The notes under the pieces are model-generated. The model was not told the origin of the DNA and made no database searches. It worked only from the letters and a program-made list of their open reading frames with translations. A program made the position numbers and the translations under genes. DNA of 64,000 nucleotides from Brevibacterium spongiae (lineage in GTDB: Bacteria; Actinomycetota; Actinomycetes; Actinomycetales; Brevibacteriaceae), in assembly GCF_026168515.1 (NCBI RefSeq), contig NZ_CP093443.1, forward strand, positions 1,488,001 to 1,552,000, written 5' to 3'. This document shows positions 54,078 through 62,591 of the stretch, piece by piece. Within the stretch, counting starts at the first letter, position 1. Each line of letters starts with the position of its first letter.

Positions 54078-55441
54078 ACTGGTACCGCAGGCTCGAGAAC
54101 CGGTTGGAGTCCGAGCAGGACTCAGGCGTCATGCGCGGCACGCTGAGCGGACGACGGATGTTCATGATCTGGCTCGCCGCGAACCTCGTCGTCACGACGA
54201 TGCTCACCGGCACGCTCTTCGTCCCCGGCGTCGACTTCGCAACGGCGGTGGTCGTCATCGTCCTGGGCACTGTCCTCGGGACGGTCGTGCTCACGCTCAT
54301 CGGCAACATCGGCACACGCACAGGACTCGCCACGATGGCGATCACCAGGGGAGCCTTCGGCGCCAAGGGCAGCTATCTGCCGGTCGCGGCGAACGTCATC
54401 ATCCTCATGGGCTGGAGCTGGGTGCAGGCGATGCTCGCGGGCATCAGCGTCAACTACGTCGTCGCCCAGACGACGGGCTTTTCGAACCCGATCCTCTTCT
54501 CCGTCCTCTGCCAGGCCCTCGTGGTGGGGCTGGCGATCCTCGGACATGAAGGCATCGAGAAGGCCGAACCCTGGTTCGCCCTCCTCATCCTCCTCGTCAT
54601 GGCCTACGTCTTCGCCGTCGCACTCACCGGACATTCGGCCACGGAGTTCGGCCAGATCGCGAAGGATCCGAGCCTCGGATTCACTCCGGTCCTCGCCCTC
54701 GACATGGTGATCTCCACTGCGATCTCGTGGACAGTCCTCTCCGGAGATCTCAACCGACTCGCGCGCAGCCAACGCTCGGGAATCGTCGGTTCGGGCCTGG
54801 GCTACATCACGTCGACAGTGCTGGCGATGCTGTTGGGTCTCACTGCCTTCAGCTTCATCCTGCTCGACGGAGGATCCCCGGAGCCATTCGATCCCACGGC
54901 GCTCGCCGCTGAGTTCGGTTGGGCCCTGGCCATCGTCATTTTCCTCTCGGTCATGGCGACGAACACGATGGTCGTCTACGGAATGGTCAATTCCGTGGTC
55001 GGGGCGCAGCGGAGAACGACGGTGAAGTTCCTTCCCGTGGCGCTCATCCTCGGCGCGATCTCCATCATCGGTTCGACCTGGCTGGCGCTGCTCGACCAGT
55101 ACACGGACTTCCTGACCATGATCGGCGCGTTCTTCGTTCCCGTGTTCGCGATCCTCATCGCCGACTACTACGTCATCAAACGCGGCGTCTACACCCGCGA
55201 CATCCTCCGCGACTCCGGCGGGCTCTACGCCTATGCCCGCGGCGTCAACTGGGCGGCCGTCGGCGTGTGGGTGGCCGGGGCCTTCGTGTCCTACCTGCTC
55301 ACCTACGCCTACCCGAGCCCGATCGGGGCGACCATTCCCTCGTTCTTCATCTCCTTCCTCCTCTACCTGGCACTGTCGTGGAGGAGCCGCAGCCGATTTG
55401 CCGCAGCCGAGGCGGGACATCTGGCACGCATCAGCGACTGA
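54074..55441 (+). CDS. NCS1-family nucleobase/cytosine permease
   Basis: A 455-residue, 12-helix transporter of the NCS1 family (cytosine, purine, allantoin, thiamine or hydantoin). Helix-one region MIWLAANLVVTTMLTGTLF and the TRGAFGAKGSYLPVAANVI, LMGWSWVQAML motifs match CodB-like members. GTG start at 54074 with GAGG ten bases upstream, overlapping the 36-residue upstream frame. No salvage enzyme is adjacent, so substrate is open. Confidence 0.83.
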   Translation: MNWYRRLENRLESEQDSGVMRGTLSGRRMFMIWLAANLVVTTMLTGTLFVPGVDFATAVVVIVLGTVLGTVVLTLIGNIGTRTGLATMAITRGAFGAKGSYLPVAANVIILMGWSWVQAMLAGISVNYVVAQTTGFSNPILFSVLCQALVVGLAILGHEGIEKAEPWFALLILLVMAYVFAVALTGHSATEFGQIAKDPSLGFTPVLALDMVISTAISWTVLSGDLNRLARSQRSGIVGSGLGYITSTVLAMLLGLTAFSFILLDGGSPEPFDPTALAAEFGWALAIVIFLSVMATNTMVVYGMVNSVVGAQRRTTVKFLPVALILGAISIIGSTWLALLDQYTDFLTMIGAFFVPVFAILIADYYVIKRGVYTRDILRDSGGLYAYARGVNWAAVGVWVAGAFVSYLLTYAYPSPIGATIPSFFISFLLYLALSWRSRSRFAAAEAGHLARISD

Positions 55442-55530
55442 GCGGGACTGTTTGCTACTGTCAGTGGCACCAGCACACGAGGTTCGATGATCACCGCAGT
55501 CGACCGGAAGTCCGAAGGGAGTCGCTGCCT

Positions 55531-56811
55531 ATGGTCGTCAATCGGATGCTCGGACGGTTCCTGCCGCCGGACCGCAGGCTCAACCCTGCTGCCCTGGCGT
55601 GGATCGTCGTGGTCATCGCGGCGATCGGCATGCTCGCGATCGAGTCCTCGATCGCAGTCAGCGTCTACGGCGCTCCCGTGGCGCTGGCATTCGGCCTCAG
55701 CCTCATCCATGTCGGAACCATGCCGCTGTCGATGCTCCGTCCGCTCTTCGGCGCCATCCTCTCGTCCTTCGTCTGCGCCGCCCTGCCGCTGATCGTGTCC
55801 CCAGCGATCGTGTCCCACACCTCCGGTGGGACGTGGCCGTGGATGGTGCCGGCACTGATCACCCAGGTCTTCGTCGTCCTCATCATCGGATTGCGCGCGC
55901 ACTGGGGCATCGCCCTCTCCGCCGTCCTCGGCAGCATCGGCGGATCGGTCCTCGCGGTGGTGCTCGGACGGTGGCTGCTCGACCACAGGCCCTCCGAATC
56001 CCCGGTCATCAACATCATGATCTACGCCTGCGTGGCCGGGGGAATCTACGTCGCCGCAGTGGTCGTTCAGCAGGGGCAGCTCATCCGCTCCCAGCTTCTG
56101 CAGGAGAAGGAGAATACGGCCGAGGAGCACTCGAAGCGCGTCACGATCGAGGAGAGGGCCAGGATCGCCCGCGAGCTGCACGACATCGTCGCCCACAGCA
56201 TGTCCATCATCAACATCCAGGCCTCGAGCGCACCCTTCCGGCACCCCGGGGTCGACGCGGAAGTGGCGAAGGAGTTCGAAGACATCTCGACCTCGGCCCG
56301 CACGGCTCTGACCGAGATGCGCGGCCTGCTCAGCGTGCTGCGCAATGACGAGGCGAGCTCCGAGCTCGCCCCGCAGCCGAAGCTCTCCGATGTCGAGGCG
56401 CTTGTCGATCAGGCACGCCAGGCCGGAGTCCACGTCACCCTCGAGCGCAGCGGCGAACCGGTCGAACCTCAGCTGCGCGAAAGCACCGGACTCGCAGGAT
56501 ACCGCATCATCCAGGAAGCGCTGAGCAACGCCATCCGGCACGCCCGCAACTCGGACATCGCCATCAGGATCCGCTGCGGCGGCGGTTCTGTGTGGATCTC
56601 CGTGACCAACACTCGCGGCGATGGTCCCACCGCGGCGGCCCAGAGCGAATCACATCGCGGGCAGGGCCTGGTCGGGATGCGCGAACGCGCCGGATCCGTC
56701 GGCGGTGAGATCCGCAGCGGACGAACAATCTCGGGAGGCTTCGAGGTGGAAGCGGTGCTGCCGCTGAGCCTGACCGAACCCACTGCCGACGACAGACAGG
56801 AACTCACTTGA
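55531..56811 (+). CDS. NarL/DesK-type sensor histidine kinase
   Basis: A 426-residue membrane kinase: five or six helices in about residues 15-190 with almost no external loops, as in membrane-sensing DesK-like kinases, then a short coiled coil (QLLQEKENTAEEHSKRVTIE), the DHp motif ARELHDIVAHSMSIINIQ and an HATPase domain with GQGLVGMRERAGSVGG. ATG at 55531 with GAAGGGAG upstream. The response regulator start overlaps its stop (TTGA at 56808), then comes a desaturase gene. Confidence 0.87.
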   Translation: MVVNRMLGRFLPPDRRLNPAALAWIVVVIAAIGMLAIESSIAVSVYGAPVALAFGLSLIHVGTMPLSMLRPLFGAILSSFVCAALPLIVSPAIVSHTSGGTWPWMVPALITQVFVVLIIGLRAHWGIALSAVLGSIGGSVLAVVLGRWLLDHRPSESPVINIMIYACVAGGIYVAAVVVQQGQLIRSQLLQEKENTAEEHSKRVTIEERARIARELHDIVAHSMSIINIQASSAPFRHPGVDAEVAKEFEDISTSARTALTEMRGLLSVLRNDEASSELAPQPKLSDVEALVDQARQAGVHVTLERSGEPVEPQLRESTGLAGYRIIQEALSNAIRHARNSDIAIRIRCGGGSVWISVTNTRGDGPTAAAQSESHRGQGLVGMRERAGSVGGEIRSGRTISGGFEVEAVLPLSLTEPTADDRQELT

Positions 56812-57482
56812 TCCGCATCATCATCGCCGACGACCAGGCCATGGTTCGTGCCGGGTTCGCCGCCCTGCTCGACGCCCACTCCGACCTCGACGTCGTCGGC
56901 CAGGCTCAGGACGGTCGCGAATGCGTCGCCCTGGTGGCCGAGCAGCAGCCGGATATCGTCCTCATGGATGTGCGGATGCCGACGATGGACGGCATCGAAG
57001 CCACCCGCACGATCGTCGCGGACTCGGCAGCCGCCTCGGCGACGGGGCCGCGGATCATCATGCTCACCACCTTCGACATCGATGACTACGTCTTCGATGC
57101 GATCCGAGCCGGAGCCAGCGGGTTCCTGCTCAAGGATGCCCCACCCGATGAGCTCGCCGAGGCGGTCCGCATCGTCGCCTCGGGCGACGGTCTGCTCGCC
57201 CCGAGCGTGACCAAACGGGTCATTGAACACTTCGCCTCGGTGCCACAGACACCTCAGCCGGCGAACCTCACCGAACTGCCGGACCTGACGGACCGCGAGC
57301 GGGAGATACTCGTCCGCGTCGCCCGCGGAGAATCCAATACGGAGATCGCAGGCGCGCTCTTCATCGCCGTGCAGACCGTGAAGACCCACGTCTCCCGGAT
57401 CCTGTACAAGCTCGATGCCCGGGACCGCGCTCAAGCCGTCATCGCAGCCTACGAATCCGGGCTCGTCATCCCCGGAGCCTGA
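56808..57482 (+). CDS. NarL/DesR-type response regulator
   Basis: A 224-residue regulator with receiver domain (IRIIIADDQAMVRAGF, Asp in DIVLMDVRMPTMDG, LTTFDIDDY, KDA) and LuxR HTH (TDREREILVRVARGESNTEIAG). The TTG start overlaps the kinase stop, so the two are co-translated. Probable target: the desaturase gene downstream, through the palindrome at 57579. That target is inference from DesR-like gene order. Confidence 0.87.
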   Translation: MIRIIIADDQAMVRAGFAALLDAHSDLDVVGQAQDGRECVALVAEQQPDIVLMDVRMPTMDGIEATRTIVADSAAASATGPRIIMLTTFDIDDYVFDAIRAGASGFLLKDAPPDELAEAVRIVASGDGLLAPSVTKRVIEHFASVPQTPQPANLTELPDLTDREREILVRVARGESNTEIAGALFIAVQTVKTHVSRILYKLDARDRAQAVIAAYESGLVIPGA

Positions 57483-57497
57483 GTCCGATTCGGCCTT

Positions 57498-57575
57498 GCA
57501 GCTGCCTCGCCTACGGCCCTGCGGCTGCCTCGCCTACGGCCCTGCAGCCGCCTCGCCTACGGCCCTGCGGCTGCC
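57498..57575 (+). repeat. Tandem repeat, three full 23-base units plus a partial copy
   Basis: Units at 57498-57520, 57521-57543 and 57544-57566 differ at only two positions, and a nine-base partial copy follows to 57575; the core of each is CTCGCCTACGGCCCT. The period of 23 is not a multiple of three and the block lies between the regulator stop and the desaturase promoter, so it is non-coding. Possibly a variable-length spacer or binding array. Confidence 0.75.
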
Positions 57576-57578
57576 GTG

Positions 57579-57596
57579 CCCCTACCCGGGTAGGGG
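57579..57596. promoter_or_regulatory. 18-bp perfect palindrome upstream of the desaturase
   Basis: CCCCTACCCGGGTAGGGG is a perfect palindrome with 9-bp arms and no loop, 58 bases before the desaturase ATG. Lack of a loop suggests a protein-binding operator rather than an RNA hairpin. A likely site for the neighbouring response regulator. A possible -10 TAGCGT (57642-57647) follows. Confidence 0.6.
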
Positions 57597-57654
57597 GCGA
57601 AAACGGCACCGTGGGGTGACGCGCATCGGAGTCCCGCGCCCTAGCGTTGAGAGC

Positions 57655-58806
57655 ATGACTCCCGCTGAGACGCTCACCACTGCCCTGCCGACCCCGGCCG
57701 CGGACCCAGCCGCCCGCGCCGAGGTGCTCGAACGGAGGCGAGCCACCCGAGGCACCGCCCAACAGGAATTCACCAGCGATTTCAGCGCGCTGATGGCTCA
57801 GGTCAAAGAAGCCGGACTGCTGGCCAGGCGCCCCGGGTGGAATCTGCTGCGCTTCTGCCTCCTCGGGCTCGGCTATGTGGCTGCCTTCTCCATGCTCTTC
57901 CTCATCGGTGAGAGCTGGTGGCAGATGGCGACCGCCGTCGTCTTCGGCGCACTCTTCACGCAGACGGCCTACGTCGCCCACGATGCGGCGCATCGCCAGA
58001 TCTTCACCAACGGCAAGACGGGGGAGTGGGTGTCGACGATCATCGGCAACCTGTTCATCGGTCTCAGCTACGGCTGGTGGCTGAAGAAGCACAACGCTCT
58101 CCACCATGCGAACCCGAACAAGGCCGGAGTCGACGGTGACATTGCGCCCGGTGCCCTGGTCTTCACCGCAGAGGATGCCCGTGAGCGCACCGGAATCGCC
58201 AAATGGTTCGCCGCCCGCCAGGGCTGGTTCTTCCTTCCCCTCCTCACGCTGGCCGGTGTTCAGCTTCACGTCGAATCTGTGAAGGCGATCATCCGCGGAC
58301 AGTCATCGATCAAACGCCGCTGGATCGAGGGCATCTTCATCGGCATCCGACTCATCGGGTTTCCGGTCCTCGCCATCTGGGCGGCCGGGCCCGTCATCGG
58401 CAGTGTCTTCTTCCTGGTGCAGCTCGCCGTCTTCGGCGTCCACATGGGCGGTTCGTTCGCACCCAACCACAAGGGCCAGCCGATCGTTCCCAAGGACGTG
58501 AAGATCGACTTCCTCCGCCGCCAGACCCTCATGTCGCGCAATATCTCCGGCGGTCGTCCGATGGGCTTCCTCATGGGCGGACTGAACTATCAGATCGAAC
58601 ACCACCTGTTCCCGAGCATGCCGAGCGTCAACCTGCACAAGGTCCAGCCGATGGTCCGCGAATACTGCCGGCAGAAGGACATCACCTACACCGAGACGAC
58701 TCTGCTCGAGTCCTTCAAGATCATCATCGCCTATCTCAACCGTGTGGGACTCGGCGAAGCCGATCCCTTCGACTGCCCGGTCACCGCACAGTTCCGGTCC
58801 CGCTGA
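57655..58806 (+). CDS. Membrane fatty-acid desaturase (DesA3/linoleoyl-CoA desaturase-like)
   Basis: A 383-residue integral di-iron desaturase with the three His boxes: HDAAH, HNALHH and QIEHHLFP, plus four membrane helices. Introduces a cis double bond into a saturated acyl-CoA or lipid acyl chain using O2 and electrons from a reductase. The last His box with Q is typical of the front-end/acyl-CoA desaturase group. TAGCGT is seven bases before the ATG (leaderless). Downstream of a DesK/DesR-like pair, it is probably induced when membranes stiffen, for example in cold. Confidence 0.87.
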   Translation: MTPAETLTTALPTPAADPAARAEVLERRRATRGTAQQEFTSDFSALMAQVKEAGLLARRPGWNLLRFCLLGLGYVAAFSMLFLIGESWWQMATAVVFGALFTQTAYVAHDAAHRQIFTNGKTGEWVSTIIGNLFIGLSYGWWLKKHNALHHANPNKAGVDGDIAPGALVFTAEDARERTGIAKWFAARQGWFFLPLLTLAGVQLHVESVKAIIRGQSSIKRRWIEGIFIGIRLIGFPVLAIWAAGPVIGSVFFLVQLAVFGVHMGGSFAPNHKGQPIVPKDVKIDFLRRQTLMSRNISGGRPMGFLMGGLNYQIEHHLFPSMPSVNLHKVQPMVREYCRQKDITYTETTLLESFKIIIAYLNRVGLGEADPFDCPVTAQFRSR

Positions 58807-58873
58807 GCAGTTCCCCGCAAGAGCTCCTGCCATGGACGACGGGTTCAGGTGCGGTCTTCGTGGAACAATTGGC

Positions 58874-59698
58874 TCAGGTGAGATCGTCGTGTTTGCCGGA
58901 GACCCATTCGGCATAGCGCTCGGCCGAGGTCTGCACCGCTGAATGTGCCCCTGCCGAAATGACCTGCCCGAAGTTGCCGTACATCCGGTCGAAGTCGAGG
59001 ACAGCTACCGAGGCGGCGATGCGCCGGACGACGGCGGCTGAAAGCGGCAGATAGTTCGGGAAGCTGCGCATGAACGTCACCCAGCCCTGTCGGGCGACCG
59101 GCCCGATGGAATCGCCGCTGAGCATCACCCCGGTGCCGTCAGCGCCGGTCCACACGGCCACGGCGCTGCCGGCGAAGTGACCGCCGGTGCGGTGGAGGGT
59201 GATGCCCGGCAGAGGCGCCGCCTCGTGGAAGTAGGCGGCCAAACGGCTGCTGCGGCGCTGCACCCAATCGATGTCTGCGCGGCAGACGTAGACCGGAGCA
59301 TCGTCGAACGCCGCACTCCACTCCAGCTGAGTGCCGAACATGTGCGGATGACTGGCAGCGATCGCTGCGACGCCGCCGAGCTCGCGCACCTGGGCGACCG
59401 CCTCGGCGTCGATGTACGGAGGCACGTCGAAGAGCAGGTTCCCTGAATCCGTGCATGCCAGATAGCAGGTCTGTCCGATCCCGAGCCGCGGCTTCACGCG
59501 CAGGGCGAAGAGCCCGGGCTCCTTCTCCTCAACAGTCAGGCAGTGGCCTTCGGCCTCGAGCTCCTCCCGCGTCGTCCACTGCTGACCGTCGGTGGGCACC
59601 CACTGCCTGTCGTCATCGCAGATCGGGCACAGCTGCGGCGGGGGTGTGGAGGTCTCCACACCGCAGGTGCGGCAGATCGTCACGTTCTCCAGCTGCAT
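58874..59698 (-). CDS. Metallo-beta-lactamase-fold hydrolase with N-terminal zinc ribbon
   Basis: A 274-residue protein. Residues 5-35 form a zinc ribbon (CRTCG ... CPICDDDRQW). The rest is an MBL-fold domain: SHPHMFGTQ replaces the classic HxHxDH, a second His is in TGGHFAGSAV, and Asp in LSGDSIG. The MBL metal site is thus reduced. GGGAGGA lies upstream of ATG 59698; longer frames are Arg-rich and not coding. Function unknown, possibly a hydrolase or oxygen-binding relative. Confidence 0.75.
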   Translation of the reverse strand: MQLENVTICRTCGVETSTPPPQLCPICDDDRQWVPTDGQQWTTREELEAEGHCLTVEEKEPGLFALRVKPRLGIGQTCYLACTDSGNLLFDVPPYIDAEAVAQVRELGGVAAIAASHPHMFGTQLEWSAAFDDAPVYVCRADIDWVQRRSSRLAAYFHEAAPLPGITLHRTGGHFAGSAVAVWTGADGTGVMLSGDSIGPVARQGWVTFMRSFPNYLPLSAAVVRRIAASVAVLDFDRMYGNFGQVISAGAHSAVQTSAERYAEWVSGKHDDLT

Positions 59699-59841
59699 GA
59701 CGGCATCCTCCCTGGCCTCGCACGGTGAGCCTCTCGACCGGTGCGTCTGCCGACCGGTGAGACGACAGACTCCCACCGAGCCTAGTCCTCGGGGGAAGCG
59801 ATGACCAGGGTCGATGGGAGTCCAACAGGTGAGGCGGCTTG

Positions 59842-61044
59842 TCAGTGAGTCGCGGCGTGCTGCTTCCTGTGCGCGATGAGGTGTCCGACGAGGATGAGCG
59901 CGATGCCGACGGAGAACCAGGCGACGAGCACCCACCACTGCAGTCCCACGGCGGCATCGGGGAAGTACGAGAGATCGCGCAGCAGAGTCCCCGCAGCGCC
60001 GGGAACGAAGAACTGCCCGATCTCGCCCCACGAGCCTGCGAGGAACTCCTTGGGCTGGTTGAGAGAGGCGATCGGGTTGCCGATGAACATCGTCAGCACT
60101 GCACCGACGGCGATCCCGGCCGGTCCGATGAGGGAGACGAAGCCGTTGATGAGGCCCGCAGTGGCCGCGATCGCGAGCCCGATCGCGAGCGCATTGAGCC
60201 CGAAGCTGCCCTGGAGGATGCCGAACCAGCTCTGCATGATCAGCGCCAGTGCCAGTCCGCCGACAGTGCCGTAGACGATGGTTGCCAGGCCCCGCATTCG
60301 GCGGGAGCGGATCGCCATGCTGGTGAGCACACCGCCGACGATGCCGCCGATGGTCAGCGGCAGGCCGGCGATCGCCAGACCGGCCCCTGAGGGGTCATCA
60401 TCGGACAGCGGCACGACATCGGTGACCTCGACCTGGGGCACGTCCATCGCCGAGGCGGCGGGACCGCCGGACTGTCCTGCCGGATTGCCCTGTGCGGGGG
60501 ATTGTCCGGAGGCTGCGGCGGTGAGTGCCTTCTGCATCTCCTCCGCCATCTTCTCGTTTCCCTTCTGCAGCCCGGAGATCGCCTGTGCATCGATCGCGTG
60601 CTGCATCTGGTCTCCGATGCCTGACAGCTGCTGTGCCACGGCCGGCGATGCGGCCTTGGCGGTGAGGATCTCCGGTTCGTCGCCGAGGATGAACGCCCCA
60701 TAGACTTCGCGTTCTTCGATGAGCTTCACCGCCTCTTCACGCGAGTCGACTTCTCGGACGTCGAGCATGCCCTCGGGAGCGTTGTCCGTGATCTGGTCGA
60801 TCTGCTGCTCATCGCCGACGGCGGCGATCGGCAGGTCCTTGGGGTCGGAGGTCACCGTCGGCCAGCTGAACGCGAGCAGGATGAGGGTGACGATTGCGGC
60901 GGCGAAGACCGCGATCAAGATGGCACGGGGCAGCTGCAGGGAGGAAGCGCGTGATTCTGCGTCCGCGGTGTCCGCGTGTGTGTCCTGGTTCTCCGGGTGC
61001 GAGTTCGGCGAACCCGCACCCGTGCTGAGGATCTTCGTGGTCAT
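59842..61044 (-). CDS. ABC-2-type membrane protein (YhgE/Pip-like)
   Basis: A 400-residue protein: cytoplasmic N-terminal tail, one helix at about residues 38-60, a large extracellular domain (about 60-200) rich in Gln/Ala/Gly, then five or six helices. This topology matches ABC-2/DUF3533-type transporter membrane proteins. No ATPase gene is adjacent. It is divergent from a TetR regulator with operator sites between, the usual layout of an efflux or membrane-stress gene. Confidence 0.7.
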   Translation of the reverse strand: MTTKILSTGAGSPNSHPENQDTHADTADAESRASSLQLPRAILIAVFAAAIVTLILLAFSWPTVTSDPKDLPIAAVGDEQQIDQITDNAPEGMLDVREVDSREEAVKLIEEREVYGAFILGDEPEILTAKAASPAVAQQLSGIGDQMQHAIDAQAISGLQKGNEKMAEEMQKALTAAASGQSPAQGNPAGQSGGPAASAMDVPQVEVTDVVPLSDDDPSGAGLAIAGLPLTIGGIVGGVLTSMAIRSRRMRGLATIVYGTVGGLALALIMQSWFGILQGSFGLNALAIGLAIAATAGLINGFVSLIGPAGIAVGAVLTMFIGNPIASLNQPKEFLAGSWGEIGQFFVPGAAGTLLRDLSYFPDAAVGLQWWVLVAWFSVGIALILVGHLIAHRKQHAATH

Positions 61045-61062
61045 GTCGGTCCAATCATCGAA

Positions 61063-61119
61063 AACGAATACTCGTTCATTATGAAACTGTGGGCTAAGAT
61101 AAATCAAGAATGGTCATTC
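61063..61119. promoter_or_regulatory. Two palindromic operators between the ABC-2-type gene and tetR
   Basis: AACGA-ATAC-TCGTT (61063-61076) and GATG-like GAATG-GT-CATTC (61108-61119) are perfect palindromes 45 bases apart in the divergent region. They probably bind the TetR product and control both genes. The second one overlaps an in-frame ATG at 61110, which supports the later GTG as true start. Confidence 0.55.
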
Positions 61120-61136
61120 GTTTTTTTGGGGGAGAT

Positions 61137-61739
61137 GTGCCGAAGGTCACCGAGGAGCATAAGAGTGCGATGCGCCGCAGGATCCAGGATGCGGCTCTGA
61201 CCTGCTTTGCGCAGAAGGGGTTCGCCGGTGCGTCGATGGCGAATATCGTCAAAGAGGCCGGCCTCTCGGCTGGGGCGGTCTACGTCTATTACGCATCCAA
61301 GACCGAGCTGATGATCGATGTCTCGCGGCGAGTGATGGAACCGCGCATCGCGGTGCTCGAAACGGCGAAGGCGGCAACCGAGGTCACTGCCCCGGCGACA
61401 GTGTTCCTCGAGCTGATCGATTCTCTGCTCATCGACAACCCGATCTCCTCTGTGATGGTGCAGGTGTGGGGTGAGGCCTCCTACGATGCCGAGTTCGCGG
61501 AGTTCGCCAGCGGCATCTTCGAGTCCCTCATCGACGAATTCGCCGCCTATCTGGCCACCTACCTGCACGAGCATCGAGGACTGGAAGCGGACGACGCTCA
61601 CGCACAGGCGAGGGTGATGGTCCCCGGGCTGCTCGCCATGTTCCAAGGTGCCGTCGTGCAGACGTCGATATTCGGGGAGTCCTCTCGGATGCGTGTCCGG
61701 GCCGGAATCGAAGAGCTGCTCACTCGCGTCGACTTCTGA
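61137..61739 (+). CDS. TetR-family transcriptional regulator
   Basis: A 200-residue regulator: N-terminal HTH (IQDAALTCFAQKGFAGASMANIVKEAGLSAGAVYVYYASK) and an all-helical ligand domain. GTG 61137 is preferred to ATG 61110 because GGGGGAG sits four bases before it and ATG 61110 lies in an operator palindrome. Probably represses the divergent membrane protein gene and itself. Confidence 0.85.
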   Translation: MPKVTEEHKSAMRRRIQDAALTCFAQKGFAGASMANIVKEAGLSAGAVYVYYASKTELMIDVSRRVMEPRIAVLETAKAATEVTAPATVFLELIDSLLIDNPISSVMVQVWGEASYDAEFAEFASGIFESLIDEFAAYLATYLHEHRGLEADDAHAQARVMVPGLLAMFQGAVVQTSIFGESSRMRVRAGIEELLTRVDF

Positions 61740-61763
61740 GCGGGTGCCGCGGGCGCTTGAGGC

Positions 61764-62513
61764 TCAGACGGAGTCACCGTCGTCGTCGACCGAATGTACT
61801 CGGTCCTCGCGCATGCTCACGGTGTCGACCCCGGGCAGATCCATGAGCGGGGCGACGAGGAGGTGCAGCGGTCGCCTGCCCTCGAACCGCACATCGATCT
61901 GGACCATCCGCGAACCGGACCCGGCCTCGAAGCGACGCGAATCGAGAATGGAGTTCGAGAACCCCATCCGGCTGGCCAGGGCCAAGATGTCGCGGAGCAC
62001 GCCGGAGCCGTCCCGGTAGGCGATGCGCAGCAGTTTGCGGTGGTCGCTGTTGGGGATCTTGCGGACCAGCGGGGCGATGGCGAAGAGCGTGAACAGGTGC
62101 AGGGCGGTGAGCATTGTCGCCAGAAGAAGCATTCCGGCTCCGCAGGCCATGCCGACGGCGGCGGTGACCCAGATCGTCGCGGCCGTGGTCAGGCCGCGGA
62201 CCATGTTCCGACCTTTGAAGATCACTCCGGCGCCGAGGAAGCCGATGCCGGAGACGATCTGCGCTGAGATGCGCGAGGGATCGAGTCGGGTATCGGCGTC
62301 CAGCACACCGGCGAAGCCGTAGGCAGAGATGAGGGTGAAGGCGCAGGTGCCGATGCCCACGAGCACATGCGTGCGATACCCGGCGGCTTTCTGCCTGAAC
62401 TGACGTTCGAAGCCGATGAGCGAGCACAGCACGAAGCTGGCCAGCAGCAGGACTGCCTGCTGCAGGCCGGGACTGCTGAGTGCGTCGCCGAACGAGACCG
62501 ATGAACCGTCCAT
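61764..62513 (-). CDS. MgtC/SapB-family membrane protein
   Basis: A 249-residue protein: five helices in the first 145 residues with the MgtC signature (GFERQFRQKAAGYRTHVLVG, ISAQIVSGIGFLGAGVI, GLTTAATIWVTAAVGMACG), then a C-terminal ACT-like domain. MgtC proteins modulate the F-ATPase and help growth in low Mg2+ or inside hosts; many environmental members have unknown roles. Start ATG at 62513 with AAGGTGA upstream. Confidence 0.85.
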   Translation of the reverse strand: MDGSSVSFGDALSSPGLQQAVLLLASFVLCSLIGFERQFRQKAAGYRTHVLVGIGTCAFTLISAYGFAGVLDADTRLDPSRISAQIVSGIGFLGAGVIFKGRNMVRGLTTAATIWVTAAVGMACGAGMLLLATMLTALHLFTLFAIAPLVRKIPNSDHRKLLRIAYRDGSGVLRDILALASRMGFSNSILDSRRFEAGSGSRMVQIDVRFEGRRPLHLLVAPLMDLPGVDTVSMREDRVHSVDDDGDSV

Positions 62514-62591
62514 AGTGACTTCACCTTAGCCCCGCACCACACCCCAAAAAAGTCCCCCTTGCTACCCGACGGGCCCCCAGCCACCTGGCGC

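Noticed and set aside
57498..57575. CRISPR array
   Set aside because: Units are directly abutting with no unique spacers, and there are no cas genes.
57579..57596. Rho-independent terminator of the response regulator gene
   Set aside because: The palindrome has no loop and no T-tract, and it lies just before the desaturase promoter, so an operator is more likely.
61110..61136. ATG 61110 as start of the TetR gene
   Set aside because: It lies inside an operator palindrome and adds a Phe/Gly-rich stretch not found in TetR proteins; GTG 61137 has a good site.
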